Positions 12,719 to 24,074 of a DNA stretch of 64,000 nt are shown here, piece by piece. The DNA comes from Moniliella sp. 'wahieum' (taxonomy: Eukaryota > Basidiomycota > Moniliellomycetes > Moniliellales > Moniliellaceae), in contig RSEE01000006.1 in the NCBI GenBank assembly GCA_003971905.1, positions 1,054,001 through 1,118,000 of the forward strand. Direction: 5' to 3'. The position numbers were made by a program, and so were the translations under genes. The notes beneath the pieces were generated by a model. It did no database searches, was not told the DNA's origin, and worked only from the letters and a program-made list of their open reading frames with translations. Each line of letters opens with the position of its first letter. Position 1 is the stretch's first letter.

Positions 12719-15700
12719 CGGTGGAGTGAGAACGCGGCGTGGCGCGGGCGGAGTCGTTGGCGCTGGCGGTGTCGGTGGGGTAGAGGCGGGGCAGCGCCGC
12801 CAGCAACGGAAGGGGGTGGGGTTACCAGCAGGTTACTAACCAGGCTGGGGCAGCGCCAGAAGCTTTTAAAATTCACAGCACCCGGCCTATCGGCGTGCTT
12901 AATCGCCGCCATGGGTGGCGGTCGGGCATTATTACATTCATCGATCATCGACATCCATCATGATCGCGATCAAGCTTCAAGCTGCAAGATTCATTCAATT
13001 GCAACGTCGAACTCAACTGAAATTCTTTGGCCGTATTGAGCAACTGGTGATACTACGGCGTTCTTCTCTCCTTCGTGCATATACCGAGAGGACTCCGTCG
13101 CTTTGCTGGTTGGCACGGCAGGTTTAGCACATCCAAAGCAACTCCCCTCCACGCGCAAATGGGGGGTTGTACAACTAGTGTCCTCCCCTTTTTTTATAAC
13201 GGGGCCAGTACGTTGCCCCGCTGTGACGCACAATGTGGGGGCAAGAAGGATTATTTCTTTCAACTGTGCCTCTGTTGTGACTGAGAGAGGTTGACAGTCC
13301 GACGTCTCTCTTGTGCCCCTACCGTGTCCCCTACAGCGGAAGCGGGACTTTGCGAGCTTGTGGCACACCACGCTGTATACACTCCTCACGATGTATCCCT
13401 CTGAGCAGGACCGAGAGAAGGTACTTGTCTGCAGTACTCTGTGAGCTATCTCCCCTCGCTCATTTTGGGCCTGCTGGTATTAATGTTCTCCCCCAAAACG
13501 AGATTCCTATGCAGCTTTTCCAACGATCCCTGGTCCCCCGTCCAAAGCACTTGAGGTGTTCTCGTGGTTACATTCCGGCAGGATCCAACACCACTGTGTA
13601 CCTATCTCGGCGGACCGCAACGAATTTTTCGGCTACATTCGGGCGATGCCAGTTGTCGGAGGCGTCCGTCGATCAGCGCACCCGCCTTTGGTTTTTACCT
13701 CTTTTTTACCTACGAAGGGCCGCATTCTGTGACAGAGGGAGGTCGTCGTCAGACGCTTCTCTTTGTCTCTCGGTAGGCGCCCCTGAATTGTGTCGCCGCG
13801 CGGGCCTGTAAGAAGTCCCCATTACCACCCAAATCTCGTCTTGCCATCATTCCCACTTCTGCTCGGTATCGTGCCGCTCCGAAAAGTTCGCTCATATTCA
13901 TCTTGGACCGGACAGCCAAAAGATGCATGTATGCAAAAACGGATTGTGGCAAGATCAGCTCTCTGGGTCAATGTTGGCCTGGCATTCTCTTGGGATCCCA
14001 ACAATGGGGCCCTTACGAGAAAAGACAATACTGGACACTGGAAACCCGGGAATGTTCCACAGCAGGCGGGAACGCCGGTCTGCCCGTCTCGAAAGATGAT
14101 TTTGGGGGCAAAACTGGACTGCGGTGGTTATAGATTTCCGGTCGACAGGAAAAGCTGAAATAGTAAGAAGAGGTCGTTGGAAGTGGACTGATGAGATGGC
14201 TGGCAAGGTGCAGGAAGAGCTGACGATGAGAGATTTGCCTGATGGTGAGGGGCAAGTGTCGTAGTTTGGCTGATCACGCTCCCATTTCCAATTTCTTCGT
14301 CCCGAGCGTCTCGCTCTTTCCCTGTTTCTTCCACTTCGCACGACGTCCTCTGCTCTTGCTTCTTCCCCACGAACGATTGCTACACTCCTTGGCCTATAGT
14401 CCCGATTCTGGTCTCCCTCGCCTTAGTCCCGACTGTGATAGCAAGGATGAAGAAGAGACTAACCCTAACCCGCAGCCAACCCTATTATGATCTCCATCCC
14501 GTCGCGAACGAGCGGTGGCGCATCTCAATCACAGTCTTCTGGGTTCGACGTTCGTAGTATCTGTCCACTCCTGTCCATTGTCCTAGTACTCAAATCCAAT
14601 CCAATCCATACCAGTGTTCTACAAGGGCTCTTGCAGGGAGAGAGAAAACTCGGTTCAAGCACCATATCCAGGTGGAACTATAACCAGTGGACAAGGCGCA
14701 ACCTAGAATGGGACCAAGCGTACGAAGGAGCGAATCGCTTCTCAGTATGGAACACGGACGAAGGGGTGACATGTGACAACGCCCTATTCCCTCAGCTCAG
14801 GCACGCTCAACCAGAGACAAAATAAGGATATACCTAGTGTGTATGACGAGAGCCAACCGGGCGAGCTTCTCAGCAAGAACGAAAAGCACACATCATCGAC
14901 ATCATCAACCAGGACGCTCAAACTCTGATCGATCAGAGCTCGTTCTTGTTTTTGGGTACCGGGTCTTCGAAATGGAAGAACACGACAAAACAAGATGGCT
15001 GCTGGGACCAAACAAAAGCAACGCACGGACCACCTCAGCTAAATCGAAGGGACTCGATCTCGTTGCCCACTGAGAACTGAGATGGAAGGGAACATGCTTC
15101 ATCTGGACTACAGTGGACTGAAGATGGAATATACATGGGTTGTCTAAGCGAGTCACTTGCCTCTGACTGCTGAGCTAGTCAGCCCGGTATTGAGGGATAT
15201 ATATAGCGTCCAACCCAGGCAAGAGAGACAAGGGGAGCCAGTGCGCTCCCACATGACATCACAGAACGTGGGTTGGACCCTTGGACTGTTTTCGATCCTG
15301 TTTGCCCCTGTTTGTACACACACTCTTTTTCATGTGTGGCTTGAAGCTCGAAGCTTGACCCAGCTCGCATGATGCGCATATGTTGCGCTTAGAGGTATAA
15401 CAAATCCCTCGCATCTCCTATTAGATGAATACGCCCCCTCTTTTCTCTTCTAAGCGGCTACCAAAACCACTCCCGACGTATTTTCGCCCAGACTCATAGG
15501 AAGCAGGAGCTCCGGATAGCAGCACATGGTATAGTAGAGTGGGCAGGACAGATAATAGGTATGGATCCTCTGGCAGCCGGGTTGTCCCTGATGTTATACT
15601 GGGGAGACGAAAAAGGGAGTCGGGTCTGGGCTTGGTCGATTGGGGCGAGCTACAGGTAGGCCGCGGGTGGGGGCAGGACGGGGGGGCAAGGGCAGCCAGG

Positions 15701-15758
15701 TCGGTCAGTTACTAGGTGGGTGCGGGGTAGGGGGGGCATGCAACATGGGGTCATTCGG
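12719..15758. other. gene-poor spacer of about 3 kb
   Basis: No convincing coding region. From about 13000 on, it is less GC-rich than the genic parts and its open frames are short, with no domain. It carries a telomere-like CTAACCCTAACCC at 14459-14471, and ATCGATCATCGACATC-type repeats near 12938-12965. The left end should hold the mitoferrin promoter and the right end the 3' region of the aminodeoxychorismate lyase gene. Confidence 0.45.
14459..14471. repeat. short interstitial telomere-like repeat
   Basis: Two copies of CCCTAA in tandem (CTAACCCTAACCC), followed after five bases by a third degenerate CCAACCCTA. Two perfect units can arise by chance or from end-joining repair. Confidence 0.5.
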
Positions 15759-17216
15759 TCATTCGACCAATTGAACGGGGACCATGCCCCGCACCGCGTT
15801 GCACAGAAACAGTCGCCACTGTTCGGGGTGCCGCACCACCTCCGACACCCGCACGTCGCCCTCGACAACCCAGCCGCGGGCCAGGAGCTCGCTGCGCATC
15901 AGGCCAGGCAAGGGCCCGTCGCGGGGACGTACGATCGGGGTAACGAAGCGATCGGGTTTCTCCGGCGCTTGCGTAAGGTCTTCCAGGACCAAGTTGGCAA
16001 TGCCCGACTCGAGCAGTCGGGTGTGCCCCATCGCATCCCTCGACCAGAGCAGCACGTCAAACACCGGCGGTGGACTTGCACTGAGGGGAGGATGGCAAGT
16101 GAGGTGGGCAGGGTCATGGAGAAAGGCGAGTTGGTCCCGCGAAGCAGAGGGATCGGATGCGACCAGTCGTTGAGCCAGGTCGGCTGTCGAGCCACGACGC
16201 GGTGCATCGACAGGGGGCTGATGCCCCAGTGGCGTGGGAAGAGAACCTGAGCCCGGGGCAGGGCTGGGGTTGTACGTGGGGGTCAAGGTGGCGTTGACCC
16301 GGCGCTGTGCGTCCACGTATCGTTCCCGAATAGACGTTTTGTGCGTCACGCTAAAAGCAACGGGGGCGTCCGAAGAGGATGGATGGGCGGGGAAGCGACG
16401 AGCTGGTTCGGTGTCCAGCCGCACCGCTGGCATTGACTCGCCCATCTCGGGGGCGGATGAAACGTGGGCTGAGATGCACCAAGGGGCATGGATCGAAAAA
16501 TTGGACGAGGCCGAGGAGGCCGAGCGAGATCGACAGACCGAAGTGGGCGTGATGGGGGACGAAGGCGCAGAGGAGTTGTGCAAACTTTGTTGGGGGGACA
16601 AGGAAGCGCCAGGAACAAAAGGGGTACGAACAGAGAGGCAACGAGTAGTGTGTGCCATCGTCCAGGGGAAGATGAGCGTGAAGCTTGAGCAAAAGTTGCC
16701 GCCCCAACTCATCTGGTGGTGCAGGGGCGAGGGGATGCTCGAGCGCCCAATCGGCAGCGGCGTCAACGAGACGCTGGATGTGCCTATCAGCCAGGGGATG
16801 CGTGCGTAAAGGGCGCGGAGCGCAGCATTCTCTTCCTCTTCGAGCGTGATGGCATAGGGTGTAGCCTGCCCAGAGCCAAAGGAGAAATGGGAAAAGGCCG
16901 CGGGCCCACTGGCATTCTTGGCGACCGTACTGGATGTGGGTAACGATGTGTGGTGGAAATGATGATGAAGTTGATTATGCTGATGGGGTGGACGATAATC
17001 GTCGTGAGGGTGATGAAGGAAGTGAGGATGCAGATGGGCATTTGCGTTGAGTTTGGGAATCGGCATTGCTGCTGCTAGTAGCTGAGCTGCTGAGAAGGTT
17101 ATCGCGGTGGGCGGTAAGTTGGGGCGGGAGGGGGAGGCCAAGCAGCGGGTCGTCTGGTGCCGAGGCGCGCACCGCCGCAGGCACCACCCGCATAGTCGTC
17201 ACCAGGTAGAATCCCA
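15759..17216 (-). CDS. ABZ2: 4-amino-4-deoxychorismate lyase, Abz2-like (PLP fold type IV)
   Basis: Predicted to split aminodeoxychorismate into pyruvate and p-aminobenzoate, a folate precursor. The start at 17216 gives GFYLVTTMRVVP, which fits the usual beginning of this family. HPLADRHIQRLVDAAADW near 16800-16750 matches the N-terminal helix. A segment with HKTSIRERYVDAQRRVN near 16340 resembles the substrate-side Lys-Thr-Ser region of Abz2. The C-terminus carries FDVLLWSRDAMGHTRLLESG, then NLVLEDL, a Thr-Pro segment, GPLPGLMRSELL and LFLCNAVRGMVPVQL, the expected order of the fold-IV C-terminal half. A His-rich stretch near 17030-16960 is unusual. The frame breaks at about 16797 and near 17050. 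Another fold-IV aminotransferase is possible but less likely. Confidence 0.68.
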
Positions 17217-18572
17217 TATGGAGTCGAAAAGGTGTTAGGATGGATCGAAGGCGGGATGGTGGTGGTCCAGACGATGGAGTAAAAAGAAAAATAAGGCAGG
17301 CGGAGCCGAGAATAGGGCGAAAACAAAAGACCGACTGCAACACTACAGTGAACTCTGGAACAGGAGAGCGGAGCGGTGGGACACTCGGCAGAAAGCGCTG
17401 ACGCTGAGAGTACGTGAATACTGAAGATATCCCTGCTGTTTGATAAATCACCCCACCACACTGCTGAGGGGAAGATGCGGATGAGTTGGGTGAAATATGA
17501 GAGCTCGCTCTGAGTCTGAGATCTGAGGATCTGAGAAGCTGCGATATCCTTTGCTCTTGAAGCTAGCTAGCTAGCTTGAAGCCTGGCTTGAAGCTTGTAC
17601 AAACAGTTCGTCGGCTCACACTACATCAGGAGTGACTTTTGCATTGCCTTGCCTTACCGGCTTAGCGGTTCCCATCATCGACATCATCGATCATCGACCA
17701 TCAATATTCAATCATCAACATCAATCGAACGCTTTGACACTCGTCTGCGGAGGGGCGTCAGCGTTAGCGCCGTTACGCGTTACGCGTTACACGTTAACGT
17801 TTAACGCTTGTAGTCTTGGCGTTGCCTCAGGCCCCCAGGGTCTCAGGCCTCGTGCGTCATGTGGCGTGGCCGGTTGGAGGCGCCGATGGATGATGCCTGT
17901 GCGCTTGAAGCTTGAAGTTTGAAGCTTGAATTCAAGCTGGAAGCTGGACAGCATGGGCCAGGCCACAGAGCACAGCCTCCGACTCTGCCCGACGATGCGT
18001 CTAATGTGGGCGCGCAAGGGATGGTGAGCTGATATAGAAACGGGGCGCTGCCTCTGATCTGCTCCCAACCAGGCGAGACCAAGAGTAGCCCCACCGTGCA
18101 AGGCGCAGCGCTACAAGTCTGTACACAGGTCTGTACAGGTCGGTACCCCACAGTCCGTACGGCGCCGGCCTCCTCCGTCTCAGGAGGCAGAGAGGGGGGC
18201 TAGCCCAAGGCTGCCCAAGGGCCGGACGCGCACCACCAGCACGCTGTCCGATGCGCCACCGCGTCATGACGCGCAGGACGCCCCGCCCGACGCCTGTCCA
18301 TCCCGGCGCCAATGCCCGAGGGAGAGAGTCGCATGTTCTTGCCAGACGGCAGAATGACAGGGCACATGTGACACTGCCTCAGCCTCCTCCTGGGCCCTGT
18401 GCGACACGTGCTGCCACATCACGTGATGCATGGCAGCCGCTGTGCACCGCCCAGCGACCAGCACGTGACCCTATTGGCAGCCGCACTGGGCACCCACCAG
18501 GGCTACTTTGTTTTTTCTTCGCCCTGCGACATCCGACAACATTGGGCGCGACCACCGCCCCTGTGCCGGTCC
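17217..18572. other. divergent promoter spacer rich in palindromic simple repeats
   Basis: Lies between the starts of the Abz2-like gene (minus) and the gene at 18573 (plus). AGCTAGCTAGCTTGAAGC-type repeats lie at about 17564-17597, ATCATCGACATCATCGATC-type at 17676-17726, TACGCGTTACGCGTTAC-type at 17770-17805 and TTGAAGCTTGAAG-type at 17907-17945. Tandem GTCTGTACAC/GGTCTGTACAGG lies near 18116-18142. No gene is recognised. Confidence 0.5.
18405..18467. promoter_or_regulatory. cluster of three CACGTG E-boxes
   Basis: CACGTG occurs at 18405-18410, 18420-18425 (as TCACGTGA) and 18462-18467, 106-168 bp upstream of the ATG at 18573. CACGTG is the palindromic site of class B bHLH proteins such as Cbf1/Pho4-type factors. 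The window encodes a bHLH with the matching basic-region residues at 45793. Binding is inference. Confidence 0.5.
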
Positions 18573-21042
18573 ATGTCATCCGACTCGAGCCTCACCCCCT
18601 CGCCGCCCCCTCCGCCGTTCCCGCCGCCTTCCCACGGCCCCCCTCTTCGCCCTCCCCTGCTCGGTCCCAGCACTCCGCCTCCCGCCTCCCCCGCCCCCGC
18701 TCCGCATCCCTCGTCCTCGGCAGCCTCGCCTGCCGGATCCGAGGCGGAGCAAGCGCTGGACTGGGATGCAGCCGTCCTTCCTACCACTGCCTCTCGAAAT
18801 CTCAATCCTGCCCCCGTCTCACCCTTTTCTCCCCCCTCACCCGACGCACGAGCCCCGATAGAAGGCCAAGTGCATCCTATGGCGAGGCGTCGAGCGGCGC
18901 CGAAGCGTCAGAGGACGAGGTGTTGACTGACCCCCCTTCTTCTCCTGCACCGGGCCGGAGCCGCAGCAGGCCGACCAACGCCTCCCTCCCACACGCATGC
19001 GCAAACGCAAACGTACGCCGCCGGGAAAAGCCAAGCTGCAACAGCGGCAGGAAGCATGCTGTGCCGCCTGGGCGGCCGAGGCACGTGCGTGGGCCCAATG
19101 GCCCCTAGCGGATGCGCGGGAGGCGAGGCGGGATGACTTGTATGTAAGACAACATCAACATGTACCTGCGCAACTGCCTGCGTCCGGGCTGCTCGTCGCG
19201 CTCCGCACCCATGCGGCGCAATACTTTCGCGCACACAACCAACTGCAGCCATCGCAACTGGCCGCACGGGCGCGCGGCACGTTCCTCGATGGTGGTACGG
19301 CGCACGAGGCGGCATGCACAGCAGAAGCAGTACATGTATGGCAAAACCTTGTCACACAGTCTTTCCACGTCCCCCATCAACCGGAGGACCCACCTCTCCC
19401 TCTTGCCCCTTTCCCCGTCGTACCAAGCGGATCAACCCTTCCGGGACGTATTACAGCGAGTACTTGGCCGGCGGACAACTTCCACCCATCTATCGCCAAC
19501 AGGCAATTGACTTGCACCGCCAGGCCCAGCGGGTCAACCAGTACCTCTTCCGGTGCCGCCGTTGGGTGCGCAAGCTGCGCAGCGACATTGCGGAGGTTCA
19601 GGACAGACTGAACAAGTTTGCTGCCGTGAAAGTGGCGACGAGAGCAGCAGCAGCAGCAGCAGCACCGGCAGCAGCAGCACCGGCAGCAGCAGCACCGGAA
19701 GCAGCAGCACTGGAGGCAGCAGCAGCAGCAGCAGCAGCACTGGAAGCAGCACTGGAAGCAGCAGCACTGGAAGCAGCAGCACACCTGAAGCAGCAGCACC
19801 GGCAGCAGCAGCAGCACCGGAAGCAGCACTGGAAGCAGCACCGGCAGCAGCACCGGAAGCAGCAGCACTGGAAGCAGCACCGGCAGCAGCACCGGCAGCA
19901 GCAGCAGCCGTCGCAGCAGTCGCCGCGGACAGGACTTGAAGCGGGGTGTATCGTCCCAATAATGCCGGTGCCCAAACGCAAGCGGGAGTTATCCACGGTA
20001 CGGAGCTAGAACAGAAGCTCAAGGAATTACAACAGTCGCTGGAGGAACATCTGCTCCGTATACCGCAATTGAGAGAGGAGGAGTCGCGCTGCGCAACGAG
20101 GAGAGCCTGCTGTTACGTCGATACGAGGCCTATGGGGGCTGATGGAACCTGCCGAAGAAGATGTGGATGTGGACAAGGCGTTGGAAGAGGGCCAAGTGGC
20201 TGCGTCGGCCTTGTCGCTGGAAGAGCAGATGGCCCAGTCGCTTGGCGTGCTGCATCCCTGGGAACAAATGGAGGAGGAGGAGGAGTTGCGGCCCTTTGGG
20301 ATACACGCTGCCGTGCAAGCGCAGCGCGAGGCTGAAGTGGAACAGCGGGCGCAGCAGGGCCATTCTACGCATTTTGGCCAGTCGGCCCAGTCGTTTGACC
20401 GGATGCTCCAGCTCCTTCGACCCAACATGTCATATGCGTTGGATGCAAGCGCACTCGTTGCTTTGGGTAAGATGGCTTCCTCTTTTCGTTGAGGGCCCAA
20501 GCTAATCGTTGAGTTGTCTAGGGATCTATGTAGAAAGTGCCTGGCCGAGCACCTGTCGGCCTGGCCTGCTGTCACCCACAGCCCTCTGCGCACGACGAGG
20601 AGACGAATGTCGCGGATGTTTTAGGATTCCCTTTGGACGCACCGGCCTGGTCGCTCTATGCGGCGCCTGATACCGAGGGCACCGGCCTTGCGCCCCGCTC
20701 AGCGTACAGTGTCATATCCAACAAGCTGTTGCGCCCGACCTGGCCTTGGTGCGAGGCGCGTGTGGCCCACAAGGTGTCTGGAGGAGCGCTGCCGGCGACC
20801 GAATGGGCTGGCGTGCCCGCGGCACTGTTACCTGTGTGACACGAGCGATGTCTCCAGGGGATCGAGGGGAGCGGGTCGGAAGCTGTCGGACGAGGTGCGG
20901 CGCAAGAACTTTACGGCCGCCTGGTAACAGTGCGCCAGGCCGGGTCTATCGCTTGGCGGGGCTCGAGTCGACGAAGCGGTGGACCAGCAGATGGGCCGGA
21001 TCGTCCAGGCGACGGACCTGCCCAACAGCTCGGATGCTTGAG
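18573..21042 (+). CDS. unidentified protein with poly-Ala/Gln/Ser repeat
   Basis: ATG at 18573 opens a Ser/Pro-rich acidic N-terminus (MSSDSSLTPSPPPPPFPPP). A basic stretch MRKRKRTPPGKAKLQQRQ follows near 18997, then a Cys/His-rich area near 19160-19290 that could be a zinc finger. A clear folded segment lies near 19440-19620 (YYSEYLAGGQLPPIYRQQAI, then QYLFRCRRWVRKLRSDI). The CAG-type repeat comes next, then a coiled-coil-like region near 20005-20130 (ELEQKLKELQQSLEEHLLRI) and an acidic helix near 20145-20490. After a short intron, protein-like segments continue (VLGFPLDAPAWSLYAAPD), and the last frame ends VDQQMGRIVQATDLPNSSDA and a stop near 21042. At least three frame changes occur. I recognise no family; a chromatin or transcription role is only a guess from composition. 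Confidence 0.5.
19637..19921. repeat. imperfect CAG/CTG trinucleotide repeat, about 285 bp
   Basis: Almost uninterrupted three-base periodicity of CAG with CGG, CTG and GAA variants (for example GCAGCAGCAGCACCGGCAGC). On the plus strand the three frames give poly-Ala, poly-Gln/His and poly-Ser. On the minus strand they give Leu-, Cys- and Ala-rich chains. In the frame matching the flanking protein it begins as poly-Ala, with Glu and Leu interspersed, and then shifts to a Gln/His-rich run. It lies inside the unidentified gene at 18573-21042. Confidence 0.9.
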
Positions 21043-21491
21043 GGGCAGGCGGACGCAGATCTGTCAGGCATCCGTCACACCAACCAGTAATCCGCCAGCT
21101 ACAGCGCCGGCTACCCTGCGTCAGTCAGGCAGTCGTCGTTGGTCGTAGTCATATCTAAATGGGACAACCGACTTGCCCCAACGAGTGCGCGCAGGCCAGG
21201 CCAGCGGAGGTTATATTTGCTGCGGCGGCGCGTCTGTGTTGCAGCGGGCGGAATGCCAGCTGGTTCCGCGCGGAGGCACCTGGCCGCTGCGTGGCGGCGT
21301 GTGCGGCACAAATGGCCCTGGGACGGACCAGTTCCGATGGCAGCCGCCTTGAGAACTGAGAGGTTGCGATGTGAGTTGGGAGGATCGAACATCGCAATCC
21401 CACGCGGCCGCTGGTTGTGTTGGCCGCCGCGCTTCTGCTCAGCACACACGACACCCACCACCGCCTCCTGCTTGTGCCCTGCCTGCCTGCC

Positions 21492-22550
21492 ATGCCCAAC
21501 GCTCTTATCGCCCCCTCTGTCCTCGCGTCCGACATGGGCGCCCTCACCGCCGAGTGCAAGCGCATGATCGACTGCGGCGCCGACTGGCTCCACATGGGTG
21601 CGTGCCTTGCTAGCGTTGCTTCCCCCCCTCTTCATGTGTATGCATGCTAACGTTTTGCTTTTGCCGTTTCGCTCGCCCCGTTCCCAGACATTATGGATGG
21701 GTGCGTAGACCCGCCCCCCCCCTCCTGCGCCCGCCCTCTGAGCGAATACTGACCCGTTTCCACAGTCATTTTGTGCCCAACATTGTCCTCGGCGCGCCCA
21801 TCCTCGCTTCGATCAGCAAGACCTTGCCCGACGCTGAGCTCGACTGCCACATGATGGTCGCTGCCCCGGAAAAGGTGAGTAGGCCTGGGTTGCATTGCAC
21901 GTGCGCTTGCAATTGCATCGCATCGCCAATCTCATTCCATTCCCTCGTGCCGTTTCCCTTGTTATGATCTGCATGGCTGACCGAGTACCTCCAGTGGATC
22001 AAGGATATTGCTGCAGCCGGCGGAAAGTCGTACACCTTCCATCTTGAAGCGACCCGTACGTAGTTGTTATTGTTTTTTTCTTTCTCTCTTCCCACCTTGT
22101 CCTTTCCCTCGTTGCTCTCTTACTCACTCACCTGCCCTTGGAAAGACGATCCGTTGGAGGTTGTGCGGCAGATCAAAGCGGCGGGCATGCGGGCTGCTGT
22201 GGCCATCAACCCGGGCACGCCTGCCAGCGAAATTTCCGATGAACTGGCAGCGGCACTGGACATGATTCTCGTCATGACTGTCTGGCCGGGCGCAGGTGGC
22301 CAGAAGTTCATTGGGGAGTGCATGCCCAAGGTGCGTCAACTGCGGCATCGCTTCCCTCTCTTCACATTGAGGTCGACGGCGGTGTGGGGCCGGCGACAAT
22401 CGACAAGTGTGCCCAGGCGGGGCGAATGTGATCGTGGCAGGCACGGCTATCTTTAATGCCGAACGCCCCCGCGACGTCATCCAGTTCCTCCGTACGCAGG
22501 TCAACGAAGCCCAGGCGCAGCTGAAGGAAGAATGGGCCAAAAGCGCCTAA
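21492..22550 (+). CDS. RPE1: ribulose-phosphate 3-epimerase
   Basis: Cytosolic TIM-barrel enzyme of the pentose phosphate pathway that interconverts ribulose 5-phosphate and xylulose 5-phosphate. Exon 1 gives MPNALIAPSVLASDMGALTA and ends in DWLHM. A tiny exon encodes DIMDG, followed by HFVPNIVLGAPILASI and DCHMMVAAPEK, WIKDIAAAGGKSYTFHLEA, and the last large exon (DDPLEVVRQIKAAGM to the stop). Introns start GTGCGT, GTGCGT, GTGAGT and GTACGT. The metal and catalytic positions are present: His and Asp in LHM-DIMDG, His in DCHMMV, Asp in EVDGGVGPA. Two loops deviate: LASD replaces the usual LSAD, and VWPGAGGQ replaces VEPGFGGQ. One-base gaps at about 22348 and 22410 break the frame, but the sequence resumes perfectly through GTAIFNAERPRDVIQFL to the stop. 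Confidence 0.92.
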
Positions 22551-23015
22551 GTTCGTCCTCTTGCCCCCCACCCGTTCTTCTTGGGGAAAGGGGTCAGGCG
22601 GGGAAGGGGTGATTGTGTGAAATCTACCTCCCTGCCAAAGGTCTGGCTACTGCCCATTGGCTCGTCTCCTCAGCCTTAGTTGCGGTCCCCGCTTTAATCG
22701 TCCGCTTCTGCAACGGGTTCACCAACGATGGTGAAAACCATGGTCGGCTGCACACGAAGCATAAGGGATGGACGTACATGAAGATGACTACGTTTGCAGG
22801 GTCAATAGAAGGCAGACGTTGAAGTACGTAGATAAATGGCGCACGCCTGCCAAGATTGAGCAAGTCAAATTAGGTGGCAATGGACAGTAGATGGAAAGTA
22901 AGGTAACATTATACTGATGCTAGACAAGATATATGTTGGAGAAAAGGTTGCCAAAACACAGAGGGGTCCGATCAGGATCTCCTAGAGGGGAACCCGAACC
23001 AGCATCGAGCGCAGA

Positions 23016-24074
23016 TTAGTCCTTGCGTGTCAAGTCGCCAGCCGGCAAGACAAAAAGGGAGGAGTCGGCGGTGATGATGCCCGTGGAGGCAGTATAAAAG
23101 GCACAGGCGGCGCAAAGAATACCAAATGCGCCGCCCGCCGTTCCAAGGTGGTCGTTGCCGGAAAAGTAGTGGCAGAATAGCAAGAGGAAAGTGATGGTAA
23201 GAGTGAAGATGACAGAAAAGAGGGCGAGCGATGCGCGCAGGGTGGCAAAGAGCAAGATAAACGTCACGATGAACCACGCGGCCAGGAAAATGCCATGCTC
23301 TGATCCAGCTCGGCGGCCGGAACAGCTTGGATGCCGAACCAGGGGATAAAGATGATGGCAAACCCAATCCAAAAGCTCCCGTACTAGTCAACGAAAGTGT
23401 TAGTATATCGCTGCTCCAGATCGTATGCGATAGGGGAGAGGGACAACGTACCATGCAGAAGGCAGTGGCACCAAATGTGTTGCCTGCAGATAAGACGAGA
23501 AAAGGTAGAGAAGAATTAGTCAGGGTCGTCGCGGCGAATAGCGATGAGAAAAAACGAGATGATCAGATGAACATACCAGATGCAAACTCCCAGACACCTG
23601 CAATCAGCTGTGCCAGTCCTCCAGTTGCCAAAGCAGGTGCGACAATCAGGTTCGGGTGGCTGATGCCCCTGGCTCCGACATTAAAGAGCGAGAGGATGAA
23701 GGTAGTGGCGGCAAAGGAGAGAAGTCCCAGAGGCGAGGGCGAGGCGAACTTCCTGTGGGCCGGGGGGGGGCACAGCAGTCAGTATTCGGGACTTGCTTGA
23801 GGGGCGCAGGGGGGAGGGTACTTACCGGTGGTACACCGGGAACGCCGGTTGGGATGTGTCGACCGCGTGGCCGCCAGCTGTCGAAGTGTTAGCAATGCGA
23901 ACACTTGATAAGGAGCCTCGCCGCTGAGCTCAGCTCAGCTCAGCAGAAGGTGAGATACGTACGAGTGACAGCGCGGACGATGGAGGGAAATGCAGGCTTT
24001 CCCTCTCCATTTTCGGACGACCTTTCCATGCCAGACTCGGCGTCCTTTGAGCGGTGGAAGGAGAACTGGGTCAT
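23016..24074 (-). CDS. acetate/ammonium transporter family protein (Gpr1/Fun34/YaaH, SatP)
   Basis: Plasma-membrane protein of the six-helix AceTr family, which moves acetate and related monocarboxylates. Exon 1 from 24074 gives a short hydrophilic cytosolic tail (MTQFSFHRSKDAESG) and ends at a GTACGT donor. A small exon (AVDTSQPAFPVYHR) leads into the core: KFASPSPLGLLSFAATTFIL, GLAQLIAGVWEFASG, NTFGATAFCMYGSFWIGFAI. These match the family's N-P-x-P-L-G-L entry and the GNTFxATAFxxYGxFW motif, except that Ser replaces Asn in the first. The last exon gives the remaining helices and ends FVLPAGDLTRKD. At least four introns. It converges on RPE1 with 465 bp between stops. CACGTG lies at 24218-24223, 144 bp upstream of the start. 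Substrate is inferred from the family only. Confidence 0.88.
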
